From NCBI GenBank assembly GCA_016198885.1, contig JACQHV010000259.1, positions 1-12,365 on the forward strand: a DNA stretch of 12,365 nt, in the 5' to 3' direction. Below the pieces are notes generated by a model, which saw only the letters and a list, made by a program, of their open reading frames with translations, ran no database searches and was not told the origin of the DNA. The DNA comes from Gammaproteobacteria bacterium. Its GTDB lineage: Bacteria; Pseudomonadota; Gammaproteobacteria; Eutrophobiales; Eutrophobiaceae. Both the position numbers and the translations under genes were made by a program. Every line of letters begins with the position of its first letter. Position 1 is the first letter of the stretch. Positions 1 through 7,146 of the stretch are shown one piece after another.

Positions 1-209
1 TGTCAATCCAGTCTTACAGGTAAATTCCTGAAAACAATAGGTTAATTTTCATAGCTGATATTATCTTCAAGATTCATGGCGTATTTTATAGAGAAATCTG
101 GTATTTCATGTGTTGAAGTCTTGACAACCTGATGAAGATTCGTCAAATCCTGTTTAAGAAGTATTACACAAAACGGTCATAATTACTTTGCATTCAATAG
201 CTTATAAAA

Positions 210-226
210 TTGGCATATATAATGCC
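210..226 (+). promoter_or_regulatory. Candidate sigma-54 (RpoN) promoter for the prepilin-like gene
   Basis: The sequence TTGGCATATATAATGCC has the hallmark GG (212-213), ten bases, then GC (224-225) of sigma-54 -24/-12 promoters, and TTGGCA matches the -24 half exactly. Transcription should start near 237, leaving about 26 bases of leader with a Shine-Dalgarno-like GAGGT (251-255) before the ATG at 263. Pilin genes such as pilA of Pseudomonas are known to be RpoN/PilR controlled, which fits the gene downstream. An inverted repeat TTGAC (121-125) / GTCAA (142-146), about 95-115 bases upstream of the predicted start, is a possible but unproven enhancer site. The rest of 1-209 shows no gene. 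Confidence 0.6.
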
Positions 227-262
227 TTGTATTATGGCAAACAATACAGCGAGGTAATAAGT

Positions 263-991
263 ATGTATAACAGTAAAAAACAATCCGGTTTCACCCTGGT
301 GGAAATTGCCATCGTCCTGGTCATCATCGGTCTGCTTTTGGGCGGTATATTGAAAGGCCAGGAACTTATTAACAGCGCCCGTGTGCGCAATCTGGCTGAT
401 CAGAACTCAGGTGTGCAGGCCGCTTATTATGGTTTTATTGATCGGTTCCGTCAGGTACCGGGTGATTGGCTCGAAGCTGATGCGGATGCAGGTATTGGTG
501 TTGCTATAACTTCGCCAGTCGCTGGAGCCAATACAGGTAATGGCAGAATTGATGAAGGTAGCTGGGAAGAGGCCTCCGCAGTGTGGGAACAACTTTCCAA
601 GGCCGGTTTTATCCAGGGGAACTATGTTGGTGGCGGTACTGCCGCGAATTACACCGATGGCACACGTGCGCCGATCAATGCATTCAATGGAAATTTGTTA
701 CTGGCCCGCAGCCAGGACTTCCTAACGGCGGATGATGTTGTTTCTACCACCAGGCGTCTCAGTCTGGTTATAGGCGATAATATCCCCGTCAAGATTGCAA
801 GGGAACTGGACGTCAAGGTAGATGACAGCAATCCGCATTCAGGTATCCTGAGGCTTGCGCCGGATACGGGCGGTGCAGTTGACTTTGCGCCGGTAAGCGA
901 ATCAACATCAGCCAACTGTGTCGCAGCAGCAGGCACAACATACGATATAGCGACGGATGCACAGAACTGTAATCTGGTTTTTCTGTATTGA
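263..991 (+). CDS. Type IV prepilin-like protein (N-terminal methylation domain)
   Basis: This encodes a 242-residue secreted pilin or pseudopilin-like protein. The N terminus is a class III signal: a short charged leader MYNSKKQSG, prepilin peptidase cleavage predicted after G9, F10 as mature residue 1, and the conserved glutamate at mature +5 (E14). A hydrophobic helix follows (about 11-30), then the amphipathic GQELINSARVRNLADQ stretch (32-47) typical of this family. The globular part contains ANTGNGRIDE (89-98), resembling acidic loops common in such pilins. Two cysteines (219, 236) near the C terminus could form the disulfide-bonded D-region. I chose ATG 263 because a reading frame from TTG 188 would begin upstream of the predicted sigma-54 start site and would bury the leader peptide. 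GAGGT at 251-255 supports 263. No other pilus assembly genes are in the window. It could be a minor pilin, a T2SS-like pseudopilin or a stand-alone paralogue. Confidence 0.85.
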   Translation: MYNSKKQSGFTLVEIAIVLVIIGLLLGGILKGQELINSARVRNLADQNSGVQAAYYGFIDRFRQVPGDWLEADADAGIGVAITSPVAGANTGNGRIDEGSWEEASAVWEQLSKAGFIQGNYVGGGTAANYTDGTRAPINAFNGNLLLARSQDFLTADDVVSTTRRLSLVIGDNIPVKIARELDVKVDDSNPHSGILRLAPDTGGAVDFAPVSESTSANCVAAAGTTYDIATDAQNCNLVFLY

Positions 992-1067
992 TTTGATTAC
1001 ATTACTGGTGATTACAGTTAATGGAGGTAATTTATAAATTACATTCACTGAACCGGATGTTATTATC

Positions 1068-1097
1068 AAAAGCCCGCTCACGCGGGCTTTTATTTTT
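1068..1097 (+). terminator. Rho-independent terminator after the prepilin gene
   Basis: A perfect 10-bp inverted repeat (AAAAGCCCGC at 1068-1077, GCGGGCTTTT at 1082-1091) with a 4-base loop runs into a T-rich tract (TTTTATTTTT). It separates the prepilin transcript from the ABC ATPase gene. The A-run before the stem makes it potentially bidirectional. Confidence 0.92.
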
Positions 1098-1133
1098 CCT
1101 TACCAGTAAACCGTTTTATTGATCAAGTACTGA

Positions 1134-1853
1134 ATGACTGAAATAGCAATACAAATAGAAAAAGTAGTTAAAACCTTCGGCAGACACGAGGTCCTGAAAG
1201 AGATCAATTTAACTGTTCAGTCGGGTGAATTTATTGGACTGGTTGGCATCAATGGCGCCGGCAAGACTACCTTGATTAAATGCATGCTGGATTTTTGTAA
1301 CCTGACATCCGGTTCAATAGACGTATTCGGAGTGCAGCATACAAGAACTGATGCCAGGAAGCGTCTGGTCTTTTTGCCGGAGAAATTCATGCCCCCATAT
1401 TACCTGACCGGCAGTAATTTTCTGGTATATATGTCTGAGCTGCACGGTGTTGAATATCGAGACGAAAATGTAGCGGAGATGATGAAAATCCTTGATCTGG
1501 GCCAATCCGCATTATTAAAACCGGTACGTCAATATTCTAAAGGTATGGGACAGAAACTGGGTCTCGCTGCTTGCCTGTTAAGCAAAAAAGACCTTTTGCT
1601 GTTTGATGAACCAATGAGCGGTCTGGATCCCAAGGCGAGGGCCTATCTCAAACGCCATCTGCTTGAACTCAAACAGGCAGGCAAGACATTATTTTTCAGT
1701 ACCCACCTTCTATCGGATGTGGAGACGTTGTGTGATCGTGTTGCTATCCTGCATGCAGGCAGGATTCATTTCATAGGGACACCACAAGAGTGTTGTCATA
1801 AATATCAAACCAGCGATCTCGAACAGGCCTATCTGGCTTGTGTAGGGGGATAG
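1134..1853 (+). CDS. ABC transporter ATP-binding protein (orphan, ABC-2/NosF-like subgroup)
   Basis: This 239-residue cytoplasmic nucleotide-binding subunit would hydrolyse ATP to drive a membrane exporter. All core motifs are visible: Walker A GINGAGKT (38-45), signature YSKGMGQ (134-140), Walker B LLLFDEP (154-160) with catalytic E159, D-loop SGLDP (162-166) and switch histidine H191. The Q-loop position reads LPEKF (81-85), with Glu instead of Gln, as is common in the ABC-2-type subgroup that includes NosF-like ATPases. ATG 1134 is the only plausible start because a stop codon (1131-1133) lies directly before it in frame; no clear Shine-Dalgarno is seen. No permease gene follows. The next gene is on the other strand, so the membrane partner and substrate are unknown. 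Confidence 0.88.
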   Translation: MTEIAIQIEKVVKTFGRHEVLKEINLTVQSGEFIGLVGINGAGKTTLIKCMLDFCNLTSGSIDVFGVQHTRTDARKRLVFLPEKFMPPYYLTGSNFLVYMSELHGVEYRDENVAEMMKILDLGQSALLKPVRQYSKGMGQKLGLAACLLSKKDLLLFDEPMSGLDPKARAYLKRHLLELKQAGKTLFFSTHLLSDVETLCDRVAILHAGRIHFIGTPQECCHKYQTSDLEQAYLACVGG

Positions 1854-1880
1854 ATGCCGGGTAAATTTTTATCGGGATAA
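1854..1880 (+). pseudogene. Possible 8-codon stump of a lost permease start
   Basis: Immediately after the ATPase stop (TAG, 1851-1853) an ATG at 1854 is preceded by a strong G-rich Shine-Dalgarno-like run (AGGGGGATAG). The frame reads only MPGKFLSG before TAA at 1878-1880. ATPase and permease genes of this class are usually adjacent and translationally coupled, so a start exactly where a permease gene would begin suggests a deleted partner. It may equally be chance or a minimal peptide. Confidence 0.2.
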
Positions 1881-1891
1881 TTGGCAATTAA

Positions 1892-2365
1892 TTAACCGGA
1901 AAACAAGTCGCGCAAAAAACGTTCTGCCATTGAATATATACCCTGATGTTTACTTTCTCTGGGGCCTGCAATATTCAAGATTTCTATTTCATATCTGTTA
2001 AGCCAGTTATATACAGGTTTACAATCATATGGTTGATCCAGATTGATGATTAAAAGAGGTTTATTTAATTGTCTGGCAAACTGGAGTGTCAGTGCAGTAC
2101 CTCCTGTAATTTTTCCGGTATTGAGTATTAAAGTGCCGTCTGAATCCCGGACATTAAGTTCCGTCCTTCGCATATAATCTTCATCATCAGCTTCCTTCAG
2201 TTGGTAACACCGCTCAATTATTCCATCTTCCGCCATGCGGCCACGCGGGCACCAACCACCGTGAGGTATATCAAGCTCTATCGCAATATCCAGTGCTGCC
2301 CGATCGACACCGGATTGCCCGCCGGAAATAATTCTGGTCAGGCGCTGAATCGCAATGTCCGGCAT
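1892..2365 (-). CDS. YpsA-related SLOG-family protein (putative molybdenum carrier family)
   Basis: The 157-residue protein matches what I know of the 'putative molybdenum carrier' family, now grouped with YpsA/SLOG Rossmann-like nucleotide-binding proteins. Visible motifs are the N-terminal glycine-rich loop IISGGQSGVDRAALD (12-26), the highly conserved GGWCPRGRMAEDG (36-48), NVRDSD (71-76), the second glycine loop GGTALT (88-93) and NIAGPRES (131-138). SLOG proteins are thought to bind or process nucleotides or related ligands. Biochemical evidence for a molybdenum role in this branch is thin, so the name should be taken as a label. The protein is full length. ATG 2365 is the only good start; no convincing ribosome binding site is visible. 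It is convergent with the ABC ATPase gene and divergent from the DUF4124 gene. Confidence 0.82.
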   Translation of the reverse strand: MPDIAIQRLTRIISGGQSGVDRAALDIAIELDIPHGGWCPRGRMAEDGIIERCYQLKEADDEDYMRRTELNVRDSDGTLILNTGKITGGTALTLQFARQLNKPLLIINLDQPYDCKPVYNWLNRYEIEILNIAGPRESKHQGIYSMAERFLRDLFSG

Positions 2366-2407
2366 GAGAATAATATTTTATAATCAGAATAATTTAATAA
2401 TATAGAA

Positions 2408-2416
2408 TGCTATAAT
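2408..2416 (+). promoter_or_regulatory. Candidate extended -10 sigma-70 promoter
   Basis: TGCTATAAT (2408-2416) is a perfect extended -10 element (TGn plus TATAAT) in the AT-rich gap between the divergent SLOG and DUF4124 genes. No good -35 hexamer lies at the right distance, which is tolerated with an extended -10. Transcription would start near 2423, giving a leader of about 40 bases for the DUF4124 gene. Confidence 0.5.
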
Positions 2417-2461
2417 CTTTTATTAGTTTTTTAGCAGAATTGGACAGGGGTGCAACCGGCG

Positions 2462-2986
2462 ATGCGTGTTTTACTTGTCACTTTATTGATATTAAGCCTT
2501 CCGGCGCAGGCTCGCATGTATCAATGGATAGATCCTGAGACCGGTACCACGCAATTATCAGGCAAACCGCCGGCCTGGTATAGAAGCGCAGAAGCCGGGC
2601 CGCGGGTTTTTGTGTTTGATAAGGGAAAGATTATTGACGATACCGCCATTAACATCCCGCAGGAAGAAAGTGAATTATTACGCAGACAGGCGTTTGTGAA
2701 GGCGGAGGAAGACAAAGAAGCGGCAAAACAGAAGGCACTGGAAGCTGCACAATTAAAATTTGCGCTGGATAAAAACAAACAGGAAGAACCATCAACAGCG
2801 GAAGTGGAAGGGCCCACAGAAACCCTGGTCGAAGCTGAAAAGGAAAAAGTCAGTGATGTCACCCCCAATATTACGGATCTCTCTGTAGAAGAAATGCGCG
2901 CATTGATTCTGGATTGGGAAAATCAGCGAACTCAGCAAGCAAGGGAATTGGTCGTTCCTGATGAAGCAGAGGATATACAACAGTAA
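2462..2986 (+). CDS. DUF4124 domain-containing secreted protein
   Basis: This is a 174-residue exported protein of unknown role. Residues 1-17 (MRVLLVTLLILSLPAQA) form a classic Sec signal peptide. It is followed by MYQWIDPETGTTQLSGKPP (19-37), the core of the DUF4124 domain found in many proteobacterial periplasmic proteins. The middle (about 65-115) is rich in Glu, Lys and Ala and probably forms a long helix or coiled coil; the C terminus is acidic. I prefer ATG 2462, since the signal peptide then begins MRVLL; GTG at 2450 would add four residues and is also possible. The gene is convergent with the kinase gene, with 22 bases between them and no visible terminator. Family membership is fairly sure; function is unknown. 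Confidence 0.78.
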   Translation: MRVLLVTLLILSLPAQARMYQWIDPETGTTQLSGKPPAWYRSAEAGPRVFVFDKGKIIDDTAINIPQEESELLRRQAFVKAEEDKEAAKQKALEAAQLKFALDKNKQEEPSTAEVEGPTETLVEAEKEKVSDVTPNITDLSVEEMRALILDWENQRTQQARELVVPDEAEDIQQ

Positions 2987-3008
2987 CGTGTGGTATGAAA
3001 ATATATTC

Positions 3009-4436
3009 TCATTTCCCATTGTACAGACTTTTTAATGTATCCATAAATGATTTTTGACCAATCTCTTCACCCAGTGACTTCAGGGACAAGAGAGTTTCAT
3101 TCCCTGGATTAATCTTCAGCCCGATATTTATATAAGCCTCGGTCTTTTCGTATTCATTATTTGCCATTGCACGTTCTGCAAGTATCGCATAGCGATTTGC
3201 GATTTCCAGCAATCCAGCCCGGGCTGTTTTATCCGCCGGGTTGATCTCCAGCAGACGTGAAAAATAATAGTAGGCATTATCCTTTGGAGGATCGGTCAAT
3301 CGGTATTCTTCAAGGCTTCGTTTACCAAGCCATACCAGGGCATTGATGACTTCGTCTGACACCGGCTCTGCTACGGTTGCACTGTTGGTCAGATCTATTG
3401 TTGTCCCCGTGTTCATTGGTTTATTAACCGGCGCCTGAACCGCAACCGAGGTAGTGAGTGGGACCTCATCAAGACTCACACTGGCCCCCTTGATTCTTAT
3501 CTCAACAAACTGTAAAGCAGTAAAAAAACTTGCAGACAGAAATAGTAATATCATCAAAACTATGAATTTCCGTTTGCTTTTTTGGACACCTGTTTTGGGA
3601 CTTGTGACATCAAAATCAAGCACCGTTGATAATGATGGCGTACGTCTTTGCAGGTCAATAATATGTTCAACCATGCTGTCGGCATTTTCAAAACGGTCAT
3701 TGCGATTTTTTGCCATCATCTTTTCCAACAATGGCTGGAATGCCTGCAGATCCTCGGGTAGTGCGGGAATCGGCGCTTGTTTGTGCCGTATGACCACGTC
3801 AAATACTGTTTCGGAAGGATAGGGTTTTTCACCCGTCAGCATTTCATAAAAAATACAGCCAAGACTGTAGATATCAGCCCTGCCGTCGATTTCAGATCCA
3901 TCTGCCTGCTCAGGACTGACATAATTGGGACTGCCGAGAAAAATGCCTGTGGAGGTCAGGTTAAGGTCCTCATTCACCTGTTTGGCTATGCCAAAATCCG
4001 TGAGCAGAGGTGTATCATCATCCCTGAAAAGAATATTGGCGGGTTTGACATCTCTATGGACGACGCCGTATTTATGTGCTGCACTCAGGCCGTTACCTAT
4101 CTTGATAAGATAATCCAATGCCCGTTTTGGTTCGAAGGGAATTCCAATGCGGGTCTTGAGATCTCCGCCTTGAATATATTCCATGGAAATATACAAAAGA
4201 TTGTCGCCGGCAATACCGATGTCAAAAATAGTGATAATATTGGGATGACTGAGTGAGGCGACGATACGGCCTTCCGCAAGGAATCGTTCAATAAGGTCAT
4301 CGCTGCCGGTCTTTTTAGAAATATCGAGGACTTTTAATACGACAGCACGTCCAAGGGATTCCTGAATGGCGAGATATACTGATGCCATCCCCCCCTTCCC
4401 GATCCTCCTGTCAATTGAATATCCTGGTATCTCCAT
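3009..4436 (-). CDS. Membrane-anchored Hanks-type Ser/Thr protein kinase with C-terminal TPR-like region
   Basis: The 475-residue protein has an intact eukaryotic-like kinase domain (about 6-265). Visible elements are the glycine loop GKGGMASVY (13-21), the ATP-anchoring lysine K35, helix-C glutamate E55, catalytic loop HRDVKPAN (127-134) with base D129, metal-binding DFG (147-149) and the SPE form of the APE motif (174-176). The activation segment is rich in Ser and Thr (T161, S162, T163), as expected for autophosphorylation. One transmembrane helix (about 291-310) would place the kinase in the cytoplasm and the C-terminal 165 residues in the periplasm. That part includes two TPR-like helical pairs (about 386-415 and 418-450, each with a LEINPAD or LKINPGN type ending). 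Targets are unknown. It starts 29 bases from the divergent lipoprotein gene, so the two may share control. No cognate phosphatase is in the window. Confidence 0.9.
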   Translation of the reverse strand: MEIPGYSIDRRIGKGGMASVYLAIQESLGRAVVLKVLDISKKTGSDDLIERFLAEGRIVASLSHPNIITIFDIGIAGDNLLYISMEYIQGGDLKTRIGIPFEPKRALDYLIKIGNGLSAAHKYGVVHRDVKPANILFRDDDTPLLTDFGIAKQVNEDLNLTSTGIFLGSPNYVSPEQADGSEIDGRADIYSLGCIFYEMLTGEKPYPSETVFDVVIRHKQAPIPALPEDLQAFQPLLEKMMAKNRNDRFENADSMVEHIIDLQRRTPSLSTVLDFDVTSPKTGVQKSKRKFIVLMILLFLSASFFTALQFVEIRIKGASVSLDEVPLTTSVAVQAPVNKPMNTGTTIDLTNSATVAEPVSDEVINALVWLGKRSLEEYRLTDPPKDNAYYYFSRLLEINPADKTARAGLLEIANRYAILAERAMANNEYEKTEAYINIGLKINPGNETLLSLKSLGEEIGQKSFMDTLKSLYNGK

Positions 4437-4465
4437 AATGCGGGTTATATATTATTCAATAAACG

Positions 4466-5137
4466 ATGCTGTTGTGTATAAGAATACTTGTTATTGTCAT
4501 TATTGGATACTATCTCACAGGGTGTGGTGCCGTATTGCCTGTGCCTGAAAATGGCACTCCATCCGTCACTGCCATTCGTAATAGCGAGAATATACTGGAT
4601 ACAAAAAATTCGCTATTTATAGCGCAACCCGTACCACAGGGATTTTCTATTTGTTACGGCCATACCTGTAAATACCAGGTTAATGTCAGCCTGAACGAGG
4701 GAGAGTGGTCAACGATCAGGCAACTTTTTGAATCGCAGACAGACTCACCACTAACAGAACGTGAACAGATTCGTATTGCAATCGGGATGCTTGAGGATAT
4801 CGTGGGTAACAAGACTGGAACCGCAAATGATAAAGGCGAGAATTTTCAAGGCCTGGGCTACAAAGGGCAAATGGACTGTGTTGATGAATCAACCAATACG
4901 ACAGTATATTTGACACTGCTCCAGGTTGATAATCTGCTGCGCTGGCACGTGGTAGATTACAGGACAAGTCGTGGCATTTTTAGTCTGCAGGTGCCACACT
5001 TCACTGCTGTAATACGTGACACGGAAAGTCAAACACGATATGCAGTTGATTCCTGGTTCCTTGATAATGGCAAACCGCCTTTTATACTGCCGCTGTCAAC
5101 CTGGGAAAAAGGATGGAAACCCGGGTCTTCATTGTAA
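4466..5137 (+). CDS. Lipoprotein of unknown function
   Basis: The 223-residue protein begins with a hydrophobic segment ending in the lipobox LTGC (17-20), so it is probably lipidated at C20 and exported. I recognise it only as a conserved hypothetical of gammaproteobacteria. The body holds CYGHTCKY (63-70), then GQMDCVDESTNT (134-145), HFTAVIRD (178-185) and YAVDSWFLDNG (192-202). The order Cys138, His178, Asp195 at conserved-looking positions recalls the Cys-His-Asp arrangement of transglutaminase or papain-like folds; this is inference from spacing only. ATG 4466 is forced by an in-frame TAA at 4460-4462. No strong ribosome binding site is seen. It is divergent from the kinase and 60 bases upstream of rsd, possibly co-transcribed with it. 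Confidence 0.75.
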   Translation: MLLCIRILVIVIIGYYLTGCGAVLPVPENGTPSVTAIRNSENILDTKNSLFIAQPVPQGFSICYGHTCKYQVNVSLNEGEWSTIRQLFESQTDSPLTEREQIRIAIGMLEDIVGNKTGTANDKGENFQGLGYKGQMDCVDESTNTTVYLTLLQVDNLLRWHVVDYRTSRGIFSLQVPHFTAVIRDTESQTRYAVDSWFLDNGKPPFILPLSTWEKGWKPGSSL

Positions 5138-5197
5138 GCCGTTTGTCATCTGGCAGCGGGTTGTTGAAAATGTGCCAACTATAAGGAAACAATAAAT

Positions 5198-5638
5198 ATG
5201 CAGTTTAATGACAGGAAGGAACGGCGCAGCACCGCCAATCAACTCATCGATAATATGTTGAATGAGCGCAAGCAGTTGCTGGCGTTGCTCTTACAGACAT
5301 CAAATCTTGTGCCGGGTGATGCAGAAAGATCGGATAATGATTTGCTGGAAGAATTTTGTCAGGTACTTGTAGACTATATTGCAGCAGGCCATTTTGGACT
5401 TTACGAACGGATTTCACAGGGCAAGGAAAAACGCAGGTCAGTCGCAGATTTGGCGAACACTGTATATCCGAAGATAGAACAATCCACACAAATTGCTCTT
5501 GAATTCAGTTCGAAATATAACCCGGAAAGAATAAAAACAGGGTTAAACAATCTCCAGAAAGATTTATCTGTCCTTGGAGAGGCCCTGGCAACCAGAATTG
5601 AAATGGAAGATCAACTTATCAGCAAGATGCTCAAGTAA
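5198..5638 (+). CDS. rsd: Rsd/AlgQ family anti-sigma-70 regulator
   Basis: The 146-residue helical protein resembles E. coli Rsd and Pseudomonas AlgQ, which bind region 4 of the housekeeping sigma factor and lower its share of RNA polymerase in favour of alternative sigmas. The strongest match is FCQVLVDYIAAGHFGLYERI (53-72), nearly the same as the FCQ.LVDY.SAGHF..YERI core of Rsd. YPKIEQSTQIALEF (90-103) and LGEALATRIEMEDQLI (126-141) also correspond to conserved helices. Length fits the family (about 150-160). Start ATG 5198 has a good AAGGAA (5183-5188) nine bases upstream. In Pseudomonas algQ lies close to the hem/algR/algZ/argH locus, and here algR/algZ/argH lie about 4 kb downstream. 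Confidence 0.87.
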   Translation: MQFNDRKERRSTANQLIDNMLNERKQLLALLLQTSNLVPGDAERSDNDLLEEFCQVLVDYIAAGHFGLYERISQGKEKRRSVADLANTVYPKIEQSTQIALEFSSKYNPERIKTGLNNLQKDLSVLGEALATRIEMEDQLISKMLK

Positions 5639-5790
5639 TGTAAATACACAAATTTGAAATCGAAGTTTTGCCGATAATCAATTATTTCTCATTAACTTGT
5701 CTCTTATCCCCAGGAAGTTTTTATCATTTTCTGAAAGTAAAGATTTGATTGTGTTTTATTCAGCAAAGTTTTCTGCACCAGGATTACATA

Positions 5791-7137
5791 ATGAAGTCAA
5801 AACTTGTTGAACGTGATCTTGCTGTAGTTTGGCACCCCTGTACACAAATGAAAGATCATGAAACCCTGCCGCTGATTCCGATACAACGTGGTGAGGGTGT
5901 CTGGATAGAGGATGTTGACGGTAATCTTTATATTGATGCGATCAGTTCCTGGTGGGTGAATCTGTTTGGTCACGCCAATCCGGAGATTAATTCGGCAATC
6001 AAGGCCCAGCTAGATAAACTGGAACATGTGCTCCTGGCCGGATTTTCCCATGAACCGGTAATCACCCTGTCTGAGCGCTTAGTACAGATTACGCCTGAAG
6101 GACTTAGTCGATGTTTTTATGCCGATAATGGTTCATCAGCAATTGAAGTCGCGATGAAGATGAGCTTTCATTATTGGCGAAACCGCGGACATCATGAAAA
6201 GAAACGTTTTATCAGCATTGAGAACAGCTATCACGGTGAAACGCTGGGCGCACTGTCTGTGGGCAACGTCCCTTTATACAGGGAAACTTACGCACCTTTG
6301 TTACTGGATACTATCGTTGCACCATCACCTGATTGTTTTTATCGTGAAGAGAATGTCTCATGGGAAGCGCACAGCCAGGAACGGTTTGCTGCTATGGAAG
6401 CATTGTTGTCCCGCCATGCTGAGGAAGTGTGTGCAGTAGTGATAGAACCGTTGGTGCAATGCGCAGGATATATGCGTATGTATCACCCCGTATATCTTTC
6501 ATTGCTCCGTATGGCCTGTGATCGATATGGCGTTCATTTAATAGCCGATGAGATCGCGGTGGGTTTTGGGCGTACCGGGACGATGTTCGCCTGTGAACAG
6601 GCCAATATCTCGCCTGATTTCATGTGTCTGTCAAAAGGATTGACAGGTGGTTATTTGCCGCTTTCGGTTACCCTGACTCGTGATGAAATTTATCACGCAT
6701 TCTATGATGATTATGAGAACCTGACAGCGTTCCTGCATTCGCATAGTTATACCGGGAACCCATTGGGTTGCACTGCCGCGCTTGCAACGCTTGATATCTT
6801 TGTTAAACAACCAGTGCTTGAAAATAATGTCATGCTTGCCAAATGCATGCATGATCTGACTGAAGACCTGCAGGAACATCCACATGTCGCGGAAGTGCGT
6901 CAGTGCGGCATGATCCTCGCCATAGAAATGATTAAAGACAGGAAAAAACGTGAGCCATATCCCTGGCAGGAACGCCGCGGACTGAAGGTATATCGCTATG
7001 CATTAAGCAAGGGTGTCCTGTTACGCCCGATCGGTAATGTAATCTATCTGATGCCGCCCTATATCATCACTCCGGATCAGATTAAAACAGTAATCAATGT
7101 TGCCCGGGAAGGGATTGAACTGGCCACACGGGACTGA
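5791..7137 (+). CDS. bioA: Adenosylmethionine-8-amino-7-oxononanoate aminotransferase
   Basis: BioA is a cytoplasmic, PLP-dependent class III aminotransferase that converts 7-keto-8-aminopelargonate to 7,8-diaminopelargonate in biotin synthesis, using S-adenosylmethionine as amino donor. The 448-residue protein shows WHPCTQMKDH (14-23), DAISSWWVNLFGH (49-61) containing the paired tryptophans of the active site, GSS (114-116) for the PLP phosphate, SYHGETLGALS (146-156), the PLP-ring aspartate in ADEIAVGFGRTG (252-263), PLP lysine K282 in SKGLTGG, HSYTGNPLGC (318-327) and R412 near the C terminus. I use ATG 5791, preceded by AGGA (5780-5783); upstream in-frame codons lack homology. No other bio genes and no BirA-type operator dyad were seen. 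It is followed after 9 bases by rsmE. The 152 bases before it contain no gene. Confidence 0.95.
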   Translation: MKSKLVERDLAVVWHPCTQMKDHETLPLIPIQRGEGVWIEDVDGNLYIDAISSWWVNLFGHANPEINSAIKAQLDKLEHVLLAGFSHEPVITLSERLVQITPEGLSRCFYADNGSSAIEVAMKMSFHYWRNRGHHEKKRFISIENSYHGETLGALSVGNVPLYRETYAPLLLDTIVAPSPDCFYREENVSWEAHSQERFAAMEALLSRHAEEVCAVVIEPLVQCAGYMRMYHPVYLSLLRMACDRYGVHLIADEIAVGFGRTGTMFACEQANISPDFMCLSKGLTGGYLPLSVTLTRDEIYHAFYDDYENLTAFLHSHSYTGNPLGCTAALATLDIFVKQPVLENNVMLAKCMHDLTEDLQEHPHVAEVRQCGMILAIEMIKDRKKREPYPWQERRGLKVYRYALSKGVLLRPIGNVIYLMPPYIITPDQIKTVINVAREGIELATRD

Positions 7138-7146
7138 TAATTGCTG

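Noticed and set aside
121..149. TTGACA at 121 as a sigma-70 -35 box
   Set aside because: No acceptable -10 hexamer follows at 16-18 bases (CAAATC at 144-149).
188..262. N-terminal extension of the prepilin from a TTG at 188
   Set aside because: It would put 25 extra residues before a normal prepilin leader and starts upstream of the predicted sigma-54 transcription start; ATG 263 has a ribosome binding site.
1021..1125. Short ATG frame with a G-rich upstream between the prepilin and ABC genes
   Set aside because: It reads straight through the intrinsic terminator hairpin and has no recognisable protein features.
3777..4256. 159-codon plus-strand frame
   Set aside because: It lies entirely antisense to the conserved kinase domain, which has intact catalytic motifs; a shadow frame.
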